A stretch of 64,000 nucleotides of DNA, taken from positions 4,997,001 through 5,061,000 of the forward strand of contig NZ_CP108430.1 in NCBI RefSeq assembly GCF_041435335.1, in the 5' to 3' direction. The DNA comes from Streptomyces sp. NBC_01283 (GTDB lineage: Bacteria > Actinomycetota > Actinomycetes > Streptomycetales > Streptomycetaceae). The translations under genes were made by a program, and so were the position numbers. Positions 44,534-53,857 of this stretch are shown one piece after another. Position 1 is the first letter of the stretch, and every line of letters starts with the position of its first letter. The notes under the pieces were generated by a model. It was not told where the DNA came from. It did not search any database and worked only from the letters and a program-made list of their open reading frames with translations.

Positions 44534-45265
44534 TCAACCGGTCTGCGCGGCCAGCTCCTTGGCGGCCTCGGTGAGGTCCTTCGCGGTGTCGATGGCGCGC
44601 CAGTACGCGCCCTGCGGCAGCGGGAAGCCCGCCAGGCTCTTCTCGCGGGCCAGGCGCGGGAACGTGGTGCGCTCGTGGTCGCCGCGGTCCGGCAGGAGCG
44701 CGGCGAAGGAGGCGGAGAAGACGTACACGCCCGCGTTGATCAGATACGGGGACGGCGGGGACTCGATGAAGTCCGTGATGTGGCCGAACGCGTCCGTCTC
44801 GACGGCGCCCCACGGGATGCGGGGCCGGGCCAGGGCGAGGGTCGCGGTGGCGTCGCGCTCGGCGTGGAAGGCCGCCATGTCGCGCAGCGAGAAACGGGTC
44901 CAGATGTCGCCGTTCGTCGCGTACCAGGGGCGGTCCGCGTGCGGGAGGTGGCGGGCGGCGTACTTCAGGCCGCCGCCGCGGCCCAGGGGTTCGTTCTCGA
45001 CCACCGTGGTGACGTTCAGGGGGAGATCGGCCGACTCCAGCCACTCCTGGAGCACTTCGGCGAGATGGCCGCAGGAGACGACCGCGTCCGTCACGCCCTC
45101 GGCCGCCAGCCAGGAAAGCTGATGGCCGATGATCGGGGTCCCCGTGCCAGGGATCTCGACCATCGGCTTGGGCCGGTCATCGGTGTACGGACGGAGGCGC
45201 GAGCCCTGGCCACCGGCCAGGACGACGGCCTGCGTGGGCCTGTGAGCGTGAGGGTCGCCGGTCAT
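44534..45265 (-). CDS. Sugar nucleotidyltransferase family protein
   Basis: The 243 residues form the NTP_transferase fold: AVVLAGGQGSRLRPYTDDRPKPMVEI with the signature GGxGxRLxPxTxxxPKPM, then VVENEPLGRGGGLKYAARHL, ATNGDIWTRFSL with the metal-binding Asp, and PYLINAGVYVFS. It resembles mannose-1-phosphate guanylyltransferases and glucose-1-phosphate transferases, but lacks the C-terminal left-handed beta-helix. The sugar is not known. TAGGGT (45272-45277) lies 6 bases before the ATG, so it is probably leaderless. Confidence 0.85.
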   Translation of the reverse strand: MTGDPHAHRPTQAVVLAGGQGSRLRPYTDDRPKPMVEIPGTGTPIIGHQLSWLAAEGVTDAVVSCGHLAEVLQEWLESADLPLNVTTVVENEPLGRGGGLKYAARHLPHADRPWYATNGDIWTRFSLRDMAAFHAERDATATLALARPRIPWGAVETDAFGHITDFIESPPSPYLINAGVYVFSASFAALLPDRGDHERTTFPRLAREKSLAGFPLPQGAYWRAIDTAKDLTEAAKELAAQTG

Positions 45266-45290
45266 GCCGGAACCCTACGTGCCGGCCGGA

Positions 45291-45752
45291 TCAGCCGTTC
45301 TGGTGGGCGGCGGCGACGCCCGTCGCGAAGGACGTGTCACAGACCGGGCGGGCGTACGACTGGGCGCGTGTCGGTCCGTACGCCCGGACGGCCGCGCGGC
45401 CCAGGGCACGGGCGATGGAGACGCAGTGCTTGGCGAGCGACGGGTGGCGGTTCACCTCCTGCTGGAGGTGGGTGAGCGCGACGCCCGGGTTCTTCTCCTG
45501 GAGCTCCAGGAGAAGCCGGTCGCGCAGAAGGTCCTGCGGTGCGCGGGACTTGGCCGGTACGGAAAGATCGTCGGCGGATGCGGTGAGCATCGAATCCGAG
45601 GAATTCCCGGACCAGTTGACGCTGGTGACCGCGAGGGTCCCGGAGAGCACCAGCATCACGGGCAGGACGAGGGCGAGCGTGCGGCCGATGCGTCGGGCGG
45701 GGCCTCGGTGGGCTCGGCGCGGCTTCTGGGTGTAGTTGGCGGAGTGCGTCAC
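45291..45752 (-). CDS. Small exported or membrane-anchored protein of unknown function
   Basis: The 153 residues have a basic N-terminus, one hydrophobic segment (TLALVLPVMLVLSGTLAVTSV, about 25-45) and a soluble, mostly helical end with two Cys (KHCVSIARA and RPVCDTSFA) that could form a disulphide outside the cell. GTG 45752 lies 7 bases after TACGCT on the minus strand, which supports that start. Family not recognised. It is followed 25 bp later by the nucleotidyltransferase, which has its own promoter box. Confidence 0.72.
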   Translation of the reverse strand: MTHSANYTQKPRRAHRGPARRIGRTLALVLPVMLVLSGTLAVTSVNWSGNSSDSMLTASADDLSVPAKSRAPQDLLRDRLLLELQEKNPGVALTHLQQEVNRHPSLAKHCVSIARALGRAAVRAYGPTRAQSYARPVCDTSFATGVAAAHQNG

Positions 45753-45793
45753 GCGAGTGAGCGTAGCGGTCGGTGATGATTTGGCGACATTTA

Positions 45794-45811
45794 GTCACTC
45801 GGTCGAGCGAC
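45794..45811. promoter_or_regulatory. 18-bp imperfect palindrome upstream of the exported protein gene
   Basis: GTCACTCGGTCGAGCGAC has arms matching at all but the fourth base, around a GT centre. It lies about 40 bp upstream of the minus-strand GTG at 45752, a plausible operator position. No regulator is assigned. Confidence 0.35.
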
Positions 45812-45893
45812 GGAGATTCAGGTTTTTCTGGAGCAAAGTTGACGGGCGCCTGGCGAAATGACCGGTCTGCCGGGGTATTTGTCGACAACGTGG

Positions 45894-45941
45894 GCGAACG
45901 CGCAGGGCCCCGCACCTCGGTGCGGGGCCCTGCGCGTTCGC
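45894..45941. terminator. Long hairpin after msiK
   Basis: A perfect 22-bp stem (GCGAACGCGCAGGGCCCCGC outward from 45894) closes a CTCG tetraloop, 25 bases beyond the msiK stop on the minus strand. It is one of the longest hairpins in the window. Confidence 0.85.
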
Positions 45942-45966
45942 TGGTGGGGCGGTTGTAACTCGGACC

Positions 45967-47103
<1,137 letters not shown>

Positions 47104-47305
47104 GGTGAGGGCCCCCTTCACCGGCAGGAACGTGCCGGACGATCCGTTGTAAAGAGAGGAGTGGTGTAGTCCACCTGAGTGAACTGCTCGGACGGTACCC
47201 CGGGGGGGACGCGTCTGTCAGTAGTCCTGCGCCGGTGACCTTCGAGGAAATTTTCGACGGGGGCACGGGCGGTGTTGGTTACACTGCACGGGCACGTCAG
47301 TGCAC

Positions 47306-47379
47306 GCCTCCTTAGCTCAGATGGCCAGAGCAACGCACTTGTAATGCGTAGGTCGTCGGTTCGAATCCGACAGGGGGCT
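47306..47379 (+). tRNA. tRNA-Thr (anticodon TGT)
   Basis: A full cloverleaf can be drawn: acceptor stem GCCTCCT paired with AGGGGGC (47372-47378), D arm GCTC/GAGC, anticodon stem ACGCA/TGCGT enclosing CTTGTAA with anticodon TGT at 47340-47342, and T arm GTCGG-TTCGAAT-CCGAC. The discriminator is T and no CCA is encoded, as is common in actinobacteria. A TACACT box at 47280-47285 is a candidate -10 element. Confidence 0.96.
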
Positions 47380-47387
47380 CCGGCAAG

Positions 47388-47428
47388 GCGAAGGCCCAGG
47401 TCACCGTAGAGGTGACCTGGGCCTTCGC
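47388..47428. terminator. Hairpin after tRNA-Thr
   Basis: An 18-bp perfect stem starting GCGAAGGCCCAGGTCACC with a GTAGA loop lies 8 bases after the tRNA and 26 bases beyond the stop of the minus-strand gene ending at 47455. It can serve both. Confidence 0.85.
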
Positions 47429-47454
47429 GGTTTCCGTCGGTGCGGTGCTGCCGG

Positions 47455-50400
47455 CTAGGAGGCGATGGTGCCTGTCGCCTTGCTCGTCGACGTTCCGTCG
47501 TGGTGGCCGGTGCGGTGTGCCGTCACCTTGACCGTGACCTTCTTGCCGCGCTGGGCGGACTTCAGGGTCAGCGAGGACTTGCTCGCGCCGGTGATCTTCG
47601 TTCCGCTCGCGTACCACTGGTAGGAGTACGAGCCGGGTGCGGGCGACCAGGTGCCCTTCGCGGCCTTGAGGACCTTGCCGAGCTTGGCGGTGCCGCTGAT
47701 CGCCGGCTTCTCCGTCGCCTTGGGCGCGGCGCCCTTGGCGACCGTGACAGCCGTGGACGTCGCGGTGGCGTCCTCGGCGCCCGCCTTGTGGGCGGTGACC
47801 GTGACGGTCAGCTTCTTGTTCAGCTGGGCCGCCGGGACCTTGTAGGCCGAGGCCGTGGCGCCCTCGATCGCCGTGCCGTCCGCCTTCCACTGGTAGGTGT
47901 ACGACGACGGGGCGGCCGTCCAACTGCCCGTGTCGGCGGTGAGCTTGGAGCTGACGGCAGCCGTGCCCGTCACCTTGGGGGCGGTGGTGTTGCGCGGCGT
48001 CGGCTCGGTCACGGTGAAGGTGCCGCGTTGGTATTCCCCACCTGCGATGACGCTGACGTTCCAGGTGCCCGCGGGGACGTCCGTCAGGTCGAGCGTCGCC
48101 TTCAGCGTGCGGTTGTCGGCGGAGATCGAATCCGTCTTCGCGGTGAGGGTCCTGCCCGACTGCGTCAGCCGGACCGTCGCGTCGGGGTTGATGGCGGTGC
48201 CCGTCACGGTGAGCGTGGGCTTGGTGCCGCCGGGGGCCTTGGCCGGGGTCACGCCGGTGATGGACACCTTCTCGCCGCCGCAGCGGGTGAACGTGCACTT
48301 GAGCGTGGCGCGGTAGGACGTGCTGGCGGCCTTCTCCGGGAGGCCGAGCACCAGGACGGAAGGCCTGGTCGGGTTGGAGGACGATTCGTTCACCCCGCAG
48401 ACGTAGCCGTCAGGGATCGTCAGGGTGCAGCCGTTGGTCCACGCGTTGTTGTAGAGCGCGGGGACCGCCGTGGTCCCGGCCCCGGTCGTGTCGGTGATCT
48501 CGGCGTCGAAGTGGTCGCCGTCGACAGTGGGCAGGACCGCGCACACCGCTGTACGGGACTCGTCGAGGGTGCCGGTGATCGGCCCGTACCCGTAGGCGAT
48601 CGAGGGGACTTTGGTGCACTCGGCGGCCGGGCCTTCGGCCGTTGCGACCCGCAGGGCGTCGAGGCGGTACTCGGGCGCCGCCTTGAGGTTGGCCGGCACC
48701 TGGACGAGGACTTGGTGGGTGGTGCTTCCGGTGGCCGCGCAGGCCCGGTTGCGCGGGGTGCAGTCGGTCTTGCCGTCGTCACCCAGGACCGTGATGTTGG
48801 CGGTGCCTAGGGCGTCCCGCACGTCGAGGTGCAGGACGTCGTCGGCGGACGCGGTGGTGACCTGGTGGCAGCGCAGGGAGCCGGGAGCGCCGTACGTGCC
48901 CTTCACCGAGGGGCCGCCGACCTTGCCCGCCGGAGTCTTGGTGCAGCCCGCGGACGACGCCGTCGACGTCACGTCGCGCCGCGTCAGGGTGTAGTCGGCC
49001 GGCTGGTCGCGGCCGGTGACCAGGACGGTGTGGGCCTTGCCCGGCGTCAGCGCGCAGAGCGACCAGCCGTTGGTGGTGGCAGTGCGGTCGCAGACGCGCT
49101 TGCCGGCGGAGTCGAGCACGGAGAACTTGGCGGGCGCGTCACCGGAGGCGGCGAGGAGCTGCAGGGCCTCGGCCGAGGTGTGTGCGTCCGCCGGGATGGT
49201 CAGGCAGCGCGAGAAGACGCCCTCCCCGGTGGAGAAGGAGGCCTTGGCCCCGTCGGCGGCGAAGCTGCCCGCGGGCAGGACGGGGCAGTCGTTCGCCGCG
49301 TCCGTGCGGTGGACGGCGACCGTGTACGGGCCGGTGCGGGGGCTGCCGTCGGCGTGGACGAGGGCGCGGTAGGGCGCGGCACCGGTGAGCGCGCAGTCGC
49401 CTGCGGCGAGCTGCTCCGCCGCGCACTGTTCGTTGCCTTCGCTGTCGAGGATCTCCACGTCGGCGTCGACCCCGGAGGCGTTGAGCGGGGTGAGCGCCGC
49501 GATGCGGGAGTCCTTGGGTGCGGGGAGGATCAGGCAGTCGTACTGTCCTGCCGAGCTGAACTCACCCTTGTGGGCGCCTATTTCGCTCTTCACACAGCCG
49601 TTGTCGGAGGCCCGGTCGAGGACGATCAGGCCGCGAGCGGTGTCGTGGAAGGGGGACGAGCCGTCGAGATAGGCGGTGTAGGTGCCCGCGGCGGGCAGCC
49701 GGCAGGGCTGCTCGGTGTTGCGGCAGACGGTCTTGCCGGAGCGGTCGTGTACGCGGACCGGGCCGGTGTCGCCGTCCTTGTCGATGGAGTCGATGCGGTA
49801 CTTGCCCGCCTTGTCCGCGGTGACCGTGAAGCAGGGTGTCGTGGTGAAGTCCGGTGCGGTCAGCGGGCCGTAGGAACGGACCGGGGAGGACGGGCAGCCC
49901 TGCGGGTCGTTCAGGCGGCGTGCCGCGACCCCGTACTCGGCGGGGAAGCCCTTCTCCGCGTACGTGACGCGGGAGAGCGCACGGTAGGGGCCCTTGCCGG
50001 GCAGGACGCAGCTGTCCTCGCCGTCCTCGGGGAAGTGGGGGCAGATCCGGGCGCCGGTGGCGTCGGTGATCCAGGCGATGGACTCGCCGTAGGCCTTGGT
50101 GCCGCGGGTGAGCCGGATGCGGTCGCCGGGCTCGGCGTCGAAGGGCTGGCAGTCGATCTCGGCGGGACTGGCCGACGTACGCGTCGGCGTCTGCTGGCCC
50201 CAGTCGGTGCCGCTCTTCGGGGCGCAGCCGCGGTCGCTTCCGAGCGGTACGACGGTGACCGCGACGTCGGCGTCCTCCCAGCCGCCGTTGGCGACCTTCA
50301 GGGTGTAGGTGCCGTTCTCGGAGAGGTCGCACCAGCCGTCGGTGCGGTACTCGGTGTCGTAGCAGTCGACCCGGGTGTCACCGCGGTAGACCTCGGTGTG

Positions 50401-50697
50401 TGCTTCGTTGCTGGAGTCGTCGAACGAGACCAGGTGGATGCCGGTCTCGGTGGTGGTGAAGGTGAAACAGGTCGTCGCGTCGGGTGCGACGGTGGTCTTG
50501 CCGAGCGCGGCGCCCGGATCGCCGAACGGCGCGAGAGCCAGCGGTGCGCACTCCGGTTCGGCGGCGTGGGCGGTCGTCACCGGCAGAGCGGACGGTACGA
50601 GCAGGGACAGCAGTGCGGCCAGGGCGAGAAAGAGCGCGGCAGAAGCCGCGGGTCTCGCAGATCGCGCGGGTCTCGCAGAAGGACGTGGTTCAGGCAT
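47455..50697 (-). CDS. 1080-residue secreted protein with Cys-paired repeats and C-terminal Ig-like domains
   Basis: ATG 50697 follows GGGGGG and is followed by a Sec signal peptide ending TTAHAAEP. Residues about 45-820 consist of about seven diverged repeats of 100-130 residues, each opening with GC- or DCP-type Cys and carrying a second Cys after an F or C-x3 strand (GCAPKSGTDW, GCPSSPVRSYG, GCVKSEIGAH, DCPVLPAGSF, GCTKTPAGKV, ECTKVPSIAYG). About 845-920 is an IPT/TIG-like domain, and the last 160 residues are two Ig-like units with SYTYQWKADGTAIEGA and SYSYQWYASGTKITGA. No enzyme motif is seen. A cell-surface or extracellular binding role is likely. Confidence 0.85.
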   Translation of the reverse strand: MPEPRPSARPARSARPAASAALFLALAALLSLLVPSALPVTTAHAAEPECAPLALAPFGDPGAALGKTTVAPDATTCFTFTTTETGIHLVSFDDSSNEAHTEVYRGDTRVDCYDTEYRTDGWCDLSENGTYTLKVANGGWEDADVAVTVVPLGSDRGCAPKSGTDWGQQTPTRTSASPAEIDCQPFDAEPGDRIRLTRGTKAYGESIAWITDATGARICPHFPEDGEDSCVLPGKGPYRALSRVTYAEKGFPAEYGVAARRLNDPQGCPSSPVRSYGPLTAPDFTTTPCFTVTADKAGKYRIDSIDKDGDTGPVRVHDRSGKTVCRNTEQPCRLPAAGTYTAYLDGSSPFHDTARGLIVLDRASDNGCVKSEIGAHKGEFSSAGQYDCLILPAPKDSRIAALTPLNASGVDADVEILDSEGNEQCAAEQLAAGDCALTGAAPYRALVHADGSPRTGPYTVAVHRTDAANDCPVLPAGSFAADGAKASFSTGEGVFSRCLTIPADAHTSAEALQLLAASGDAPAKFSVLDSAGKRVCDRTATTNGWSLCALTPGKAHTVLVTGRDQPADYTLTRRDVTSTASSAGCTKTPAGKVGGPSVKGTYGAPGSLRCHQVTTASADDVLHLDVRDALGTANITVLGDDGKTDCTPRNRACAATGSTTHQVLVQVPANLKAAPEYRLDALRVATAEGPAAECTKVPSIAYGYGPITGTLDESRTAVCAVLPTVDGDHFDAEITDTTGAGTTAVPALYNNAWTNGCTLTIPDGYVCGVNESSSNPTRPSVLVLGLPEKAASTSYRATLKCTFTRCGGEKVSITGVTPAKAPGGTKPTLTVTGTAINPDATVRLTQSGRTLTAKTDSISADNRTLKATLDLTDVPAGTWNVSVIAGGEYQRGTFTVTEPTPRNTTAPKVTGTAAVSSKLTADTGSWTAAPSSYTYQWKADGTAIEGATASAYKVPAAQLNKKLTVTVTAHKAGAEDATATSTAVTVAKGAAPKATEKPAISGTAKLGKVLKAAKGTWSPAPGSYSYQWYASGTKITGASKSSLTLKSAQRGKKVTVKVTAHRTGHHDGTSTSKATGTIAS

Positions 50698-50716
50698 TGA
50701 GCCCCCCCAGGCTTTG

Positions 50717-50758
50717 TGAATGATCAGTGATTCACCCGTGGGTGACCAGTGAATGATC
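50717..50758. promoter_or_regulatory. Direct and inverted repeats before the large secreted protein gene
   Basis: TGAATGATC occurs at 50717-50725 and 50750-50758, and TCACCC-GT-GGGTGA (50732-50745) is an inverted repeat between them. This lies 20-61 bp upstream of the minus-strand ATG at 50697. Further related GTGA and CACGGGTGTG elements run to 50790. Confidence 0.45.
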
Positions 50759-50812
50759 GGGTGATCGTGACACACGGGTGTGACAACCCGTGCCGGAGGG
50801 GCTACTGAATGC

Positions 50813-52207
50813 TCAGTGGCGGCCCGCCACCTTGTCCGCCCACTGGGCCATGCGGGACGAAGTGGCCGTGTTGGTGGTCAGTTCGCGGTGGTCGGCCGCG
50901 TTGTACGTCGCGTACATGCCGTGGACTCCCAGCCAGCGGAACGGTTCTGGTTCCCACTTGCGGACCTTGTGGTTGACCCAGGGGAGCGTTGTCAGGTCCG
51001 TGGGGCCCGCTTGGCCCGAGTCCTGTTGGACCAGGTCGCGCAGGGTGCGGGCCGCGAGGTTGGCGGTGGCGACGCCCGAGCCGACGTAGCCGCCCGCCCA
51101 GCCGAGGCCCGTCGCGCGGTCCAGGGTGACCGTGGCGCACCAGTCGCGGGGGACGCCGAGCACGCCCGACCAGGCGTGGGCCACCTCGACTCCGGCCAGC
51201 TGGGGGAAGAAGCGGGTCAGGATTTCGTGCAAGGCCTCGATCGTGGCTGGTTGGGTGCGGCCGTCGTTGTCCGTTTTTGAGCCGTAGCGGTACGGGACTC
51301 CTCTGCCGCCCAGTGCGATACGGCCGTCCGCGGTGCGCTGCGCGTACATGTACGCGTGCGCCATGTCGCCGAGCGTCTCGCGGCCCTCCCAGCCGATCGA
51401 TTCCCATTGGGTGGGAGTCAGGGGCGCCGTCGCGATCATTGAGGAGTTCATGGGGAGCCACGTGCGGCGTTGGCCCTTGAGCGATGCCGTGAAGCCCTCC
51501 GTGCAGCGCAGGATGTAGGGGGCGCGGACCGTGCCGTACGGGGTGATGGCGTGCTTCGGCTTGATCTCCGTGACGGGCGTTGACTCGTGGATCGTCACGC
51601 CGAGTGCCTCTACCGCCGTCGCCAGGCCCTTCACCAGTTTCACCGGGTGCAGGCGTGCGCCGTGCGGGGTCCAGGTGGAGCCGACGGCGCCGGAGACGCG
51701 CACCCGGTCGGCCGTCTCGCGGGCGCCGTGCAGGGTGCGGTCCTTCTCGCCGTACGCGAGCTCCGTGGCGTGGAACTCCTTCAGGCGCGCCAACTGGGCC
51801 GGGGTGTACGCCACTTCGAGTACGCCGCCGTGGTGGATGTCCGCGTCGATCCCTTCGGCCTTCGCCGTCTCGATCACCTCGGTGACCGTGTCGTTCATCG
51901 CCTCCTGGAGGCGGACCGCCGCGTCCTTGCCGTGCAGGCGGGCGTAGCGGTCGCGGCCCGCGATGCCGTTGTAGAGCCAGCCGCCGTTGCGGCCGGAGGC
52001 TCCGTAGCCGCAGAACTTCTGCTCCAGGACGGTGATGCGGAGGAAGGGGGCGGCCTTCTTCAGGTAGTACGCGGTCCACAGGCCCGTGTAGCCGCCGCCG
52101 ACTATGCAGACGTCGGCACTCTCGTCGCCCGGCAGGGGTTCGCGGGGGGCCGGGGTGCCGTGATCCGCGTACCAGTACGAGATGCCGCCGTTGATCGTGC
52201 TGCTCAT
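50813..52207 (-). CDS. FAD-dependent amine/amino-acid oxidase of the DAO family
   Basis: ATG 52207 gives 464 residues. The FAD-binding start is DVCIVGGGYTGLWTAYYLKK, with the GRNGGWLYNGI motif of PuuB-like gamma-glutamylputrescine oxidases, a substrate domain through about 330, and a C-terminal FAD segment GLGWAGGYVGSGVATANLAARTL. It would oxidise an amine or N-substituted amino acid and release hydrogen peroxide. No polyamine uptake or ligase genes are adjacent, so the substrate is open. The start is divergent from the DsbA-like lipoprotein gene. Confidence 0.88.
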   Translation of the reverse strand: MSSTINGGISYWYADHGTPAPREPLPGDESADVCIVGGGYTGLWTAYYLKKAAPFLRITVLEQKFCGYGASGRNGGWLYNGIAGRDRYARLHGKDAAVRLQEAMNDTVTEVIETAKAEGIDADIHHGGVLEVAYTPAQLARLKEFHATELAYGEKDRTLHGARETADRVRVSGAVGSTWTPHGARLHPVKLVKGLATAVEALGVTIHESTPVTEIKPKHAITPYGTVRAPYILRCTEGFTASLKGQRRTWLPMNSSMIATAPLTPTQWESIGWEGRETLGDMAHAYMYAQRTADGRIALGGRGVPYRYGSKTDNDGRTQPATIEALHEILTRFFPQLAGVEVAHAWSGVLGVPRDWCATVTLDRATGLGWAGGYVGSGVATANLAARTLRDLVQQDSGQAGPTDLTTLPWVNHKVRKWEPEPFRWLGVHGMYATYNAADHRELTTNTATSSRMAQWADKVAGRH

Positions 52208-52332
52208 GTGCGGGACGTTACTGCGCTGGTGGGGGCTTTGGGGAGGGGTGTGGGGGAGGGCGTTCCGATACGTTGATCCGGCACGTGGCGATGCCGAAGC
52301 GTCAGGTGCCGAGATCATGGAGGACTGTTCAA

Positions 52333-53088
52333 ATGGCCGTACGCAAGGCCGGGCGCATCGTCGCCGCGGTGGCAGCCACCGCACTCGTCGCCGGGGGCGC
52401 AGCCGCCTGCGGGCCCGAGGACCTCACGGGCGGGAGCGACGACAAGGCCTCGGCGTCGGCCTCGGAGTCCGCGTCCACCGGCGGTCCCGAGGCGAAGCAG
52501 CCGCCGGCCGGCACCGACGCGCTCGCGCGGACGCCCGCCACGGTCAAGGGCGGCGTGATCACGGTCGGCGACCCGAAGGCCGGGCACACGGTCAAGCTGT
52601 ATGAGGACGCGCGCTGCCCGATCTGCAAGAAGTTCGAGGAGACGGGCGCGCAGGCCCTGGTGAAGCCGGTGGCCGAGGGCAGGGTGAAGGTCGAGTACAC
52701 GCTCGCCTCGTTCCTTGACAACAACCTCGGCGGCAGCGGCTCGGTGAACGCGGCGAACGCGCTGCGGGCCTCGGTGGAGGCGGGCAAGTTCCCGCAGTTC
52801 CACGCCGCGGTCTTCGCCAACCAGCCCGAGACCGAGACCGAGGACGCCTTCACGCCCGCCTTCCTGCTGAAGATCGCCGACAAGGTGGACGGGCTGCGGG
52901 GCGCCGAGTTCGACAAGGCGGTGCAGAAGGGCACGTACAAGAAGTGGGTCGGTGAGGCCATGCGGGCCTTCACCGATGACGGCATGCAGGGCACGCCGAC
53001 CGTCGTGATCGACGGGAAGAAGGCGGGGAGTGATGCGCTCTTCGATCAGGACGCGTTCGCCAAGGAGCTCAAGGCCTCGGGGATCTGA
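52333..53088 (+). CDS. DsbA-like thioredoxin-fold lipoprotein
   Basis: ATG 52333 gives 251 residues. A lipoprotein signal ends at AAAC (Cys26) followed by a Ser/Ala/Asp linker. The thioredoxin-fold domain (about 75-250) has the active-site motif CPIC in YEDARCPICKKFEE, and a cis-Pro segment MQGTPTVVIDGK near 225. It should form or exchange disulphides outside the membrane. Similar proteins in Streptomyces act on exported proteins; the Cys-rich secreted protein at 47455 is a possible client, by proximity only. Confidence 0.88.
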   Translation: MAVRKAGRIVAAVAATALVAGGAAACGPEDLTGGSDDKASASASESASTGGPEAKQPPAGTDALARTPATVKGGVITVGDPKAGHTVKLYEDARCPICKKFEETGAQALVKPVAEGRVKVEYTLASFLDNNLGGSGSVNAANALRASVEAGKFPQFHAAVFANQPETETEDAFTPAFLLKIADKVDGLRGAEFDKAVQKGTYKKWVGEAMRAFTDDGMQGTPTVVIDGKKAGSDALFDQDAFAKELKASGI

Positions 53089-53118
53089 GGGGTTCAGGGC
53101 TTCTGGGAGCTGAGGGGT

Positions 53119-53823
53119 TCAGGTCCTCGGGGGTCTCCTGAGCTTCCAGCTCTTTGGTGCCGGGCGTACGGCGCTTCGGGTCAGCGGGTAGCAGGCCAGG
53201 CCGATCAGGACCGATGTGAAGTGGCCCAGGTCGGTGAAGGTCCTGCCGGTGATCAGCGGAGTGCCGTACACGGCCAGGACGATCAGGAGGTACGCGTATC
53301 TCCAGGGGCTCGGCACCCAGTAGGTGAGGACCGCGATCACTCCCGCGAGGGCGTAACTCGCGCCGACGTCAAGGGTGTTGACGGAGGATGTCGGGGCCGC
53401 GCCGTGGCGGATCGCGAGCGCGAGGACGCCCTCGCTGATGAGCGTGGCCATGACGTGCGCGCCCGCGGCCACCGCGAGCCAGCGGGCCGTGCCGAGCCAG
53501 CGTTCGGCGGTGGAGTGGAAGAGGGTGTAGAGCACGGCGTACGACAGCCAGGTGCCGCCGTCGATCCAGAACGCGCTGGCGACCAGGACCCGGACGGGGT
53601 TCTGCGTCAGCTCGTGGATGTTCGTGGAGCGCTGGAGCAGGAACTCCTTCTCGAACTCCGGTGACATGTGGTGCATCGCGACGGTCGTGACGAAGAGGGC
53701 CGCGAGCCAGATGTACGTTCCCGGGGCGCTGCGGAGATAGGTGTGGGCGGCTTGCGTGGCGGACCTGGTGCGCCTTGCGGCTCTTGTGGTCTTTGCGCCC
53801 CTTGTGTCGCGAATAATCCCCAT
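53119..53823 (-). CDS. Rhomboid-like membrane protein
   Basis: ATG 53823 gives 234 residues. At least five hydrophobic helices are visible. The pattern of a rhomboid serine protease is weakly kept: a Ser in DVGASYALAGV and a His in TDLGHFTSVLIG would be the catalytic pair. Two N-terminal arginine clusters (RGAKTTRAARRTRSATQ) suggest a cytoplasmic start. The proteolytic function is not certain because the GxSG core is GASY. It is divergent from the kinase-fold gene, with only 34 bp between the two starts. Confidence 0.7.
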   Translation of the reverse strand: MGIIRDTRGAKTTRAARRTRSATQAAHTYLRSAPGTYIWLAALFVTTVAMHHMSPEFEKEFLLQRSTNIHELTQNPVRVLVASAFWIDGGTWLSYAVLYTLFHSTAERWLGTARWLAVAAGAHVMATLISEGVLALAIRHGAAPTSSVNTLDVGASYALAGVIAVLTYWVPSPWRYAYLLIVLAVYGTPLITGRTFTDLGHFTSVLIGLACYPLTRSAVRPAPKSWKLRRPPRT

Positions 53824-53857
53824 GCGGCGATTCACCCACGCCGGTAGCGTCGCGCGC

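Noticed and set aside
45836..45860. TTGACG promoter-like box on the plus strand
   Set aside because: No matching -10 element at usual spacing and no plus-strand gene until the tRNA more than 1.4 kb away.
47306..47379. tRNA gene as an integration site of a mobile element
   Set aside because: No integrase, no second copy of the tRNA 3' end and no foreign-looking genes follow it within the window.
48829..50700. 623-codon plus-strand frame opposite the large secreted protein
   Set aside because: Low-complexity Gly/Ala/Val/Arg translation, no domain, and the minus strand has a signal peptide, Ig-like domains and a good ribosome binding site.
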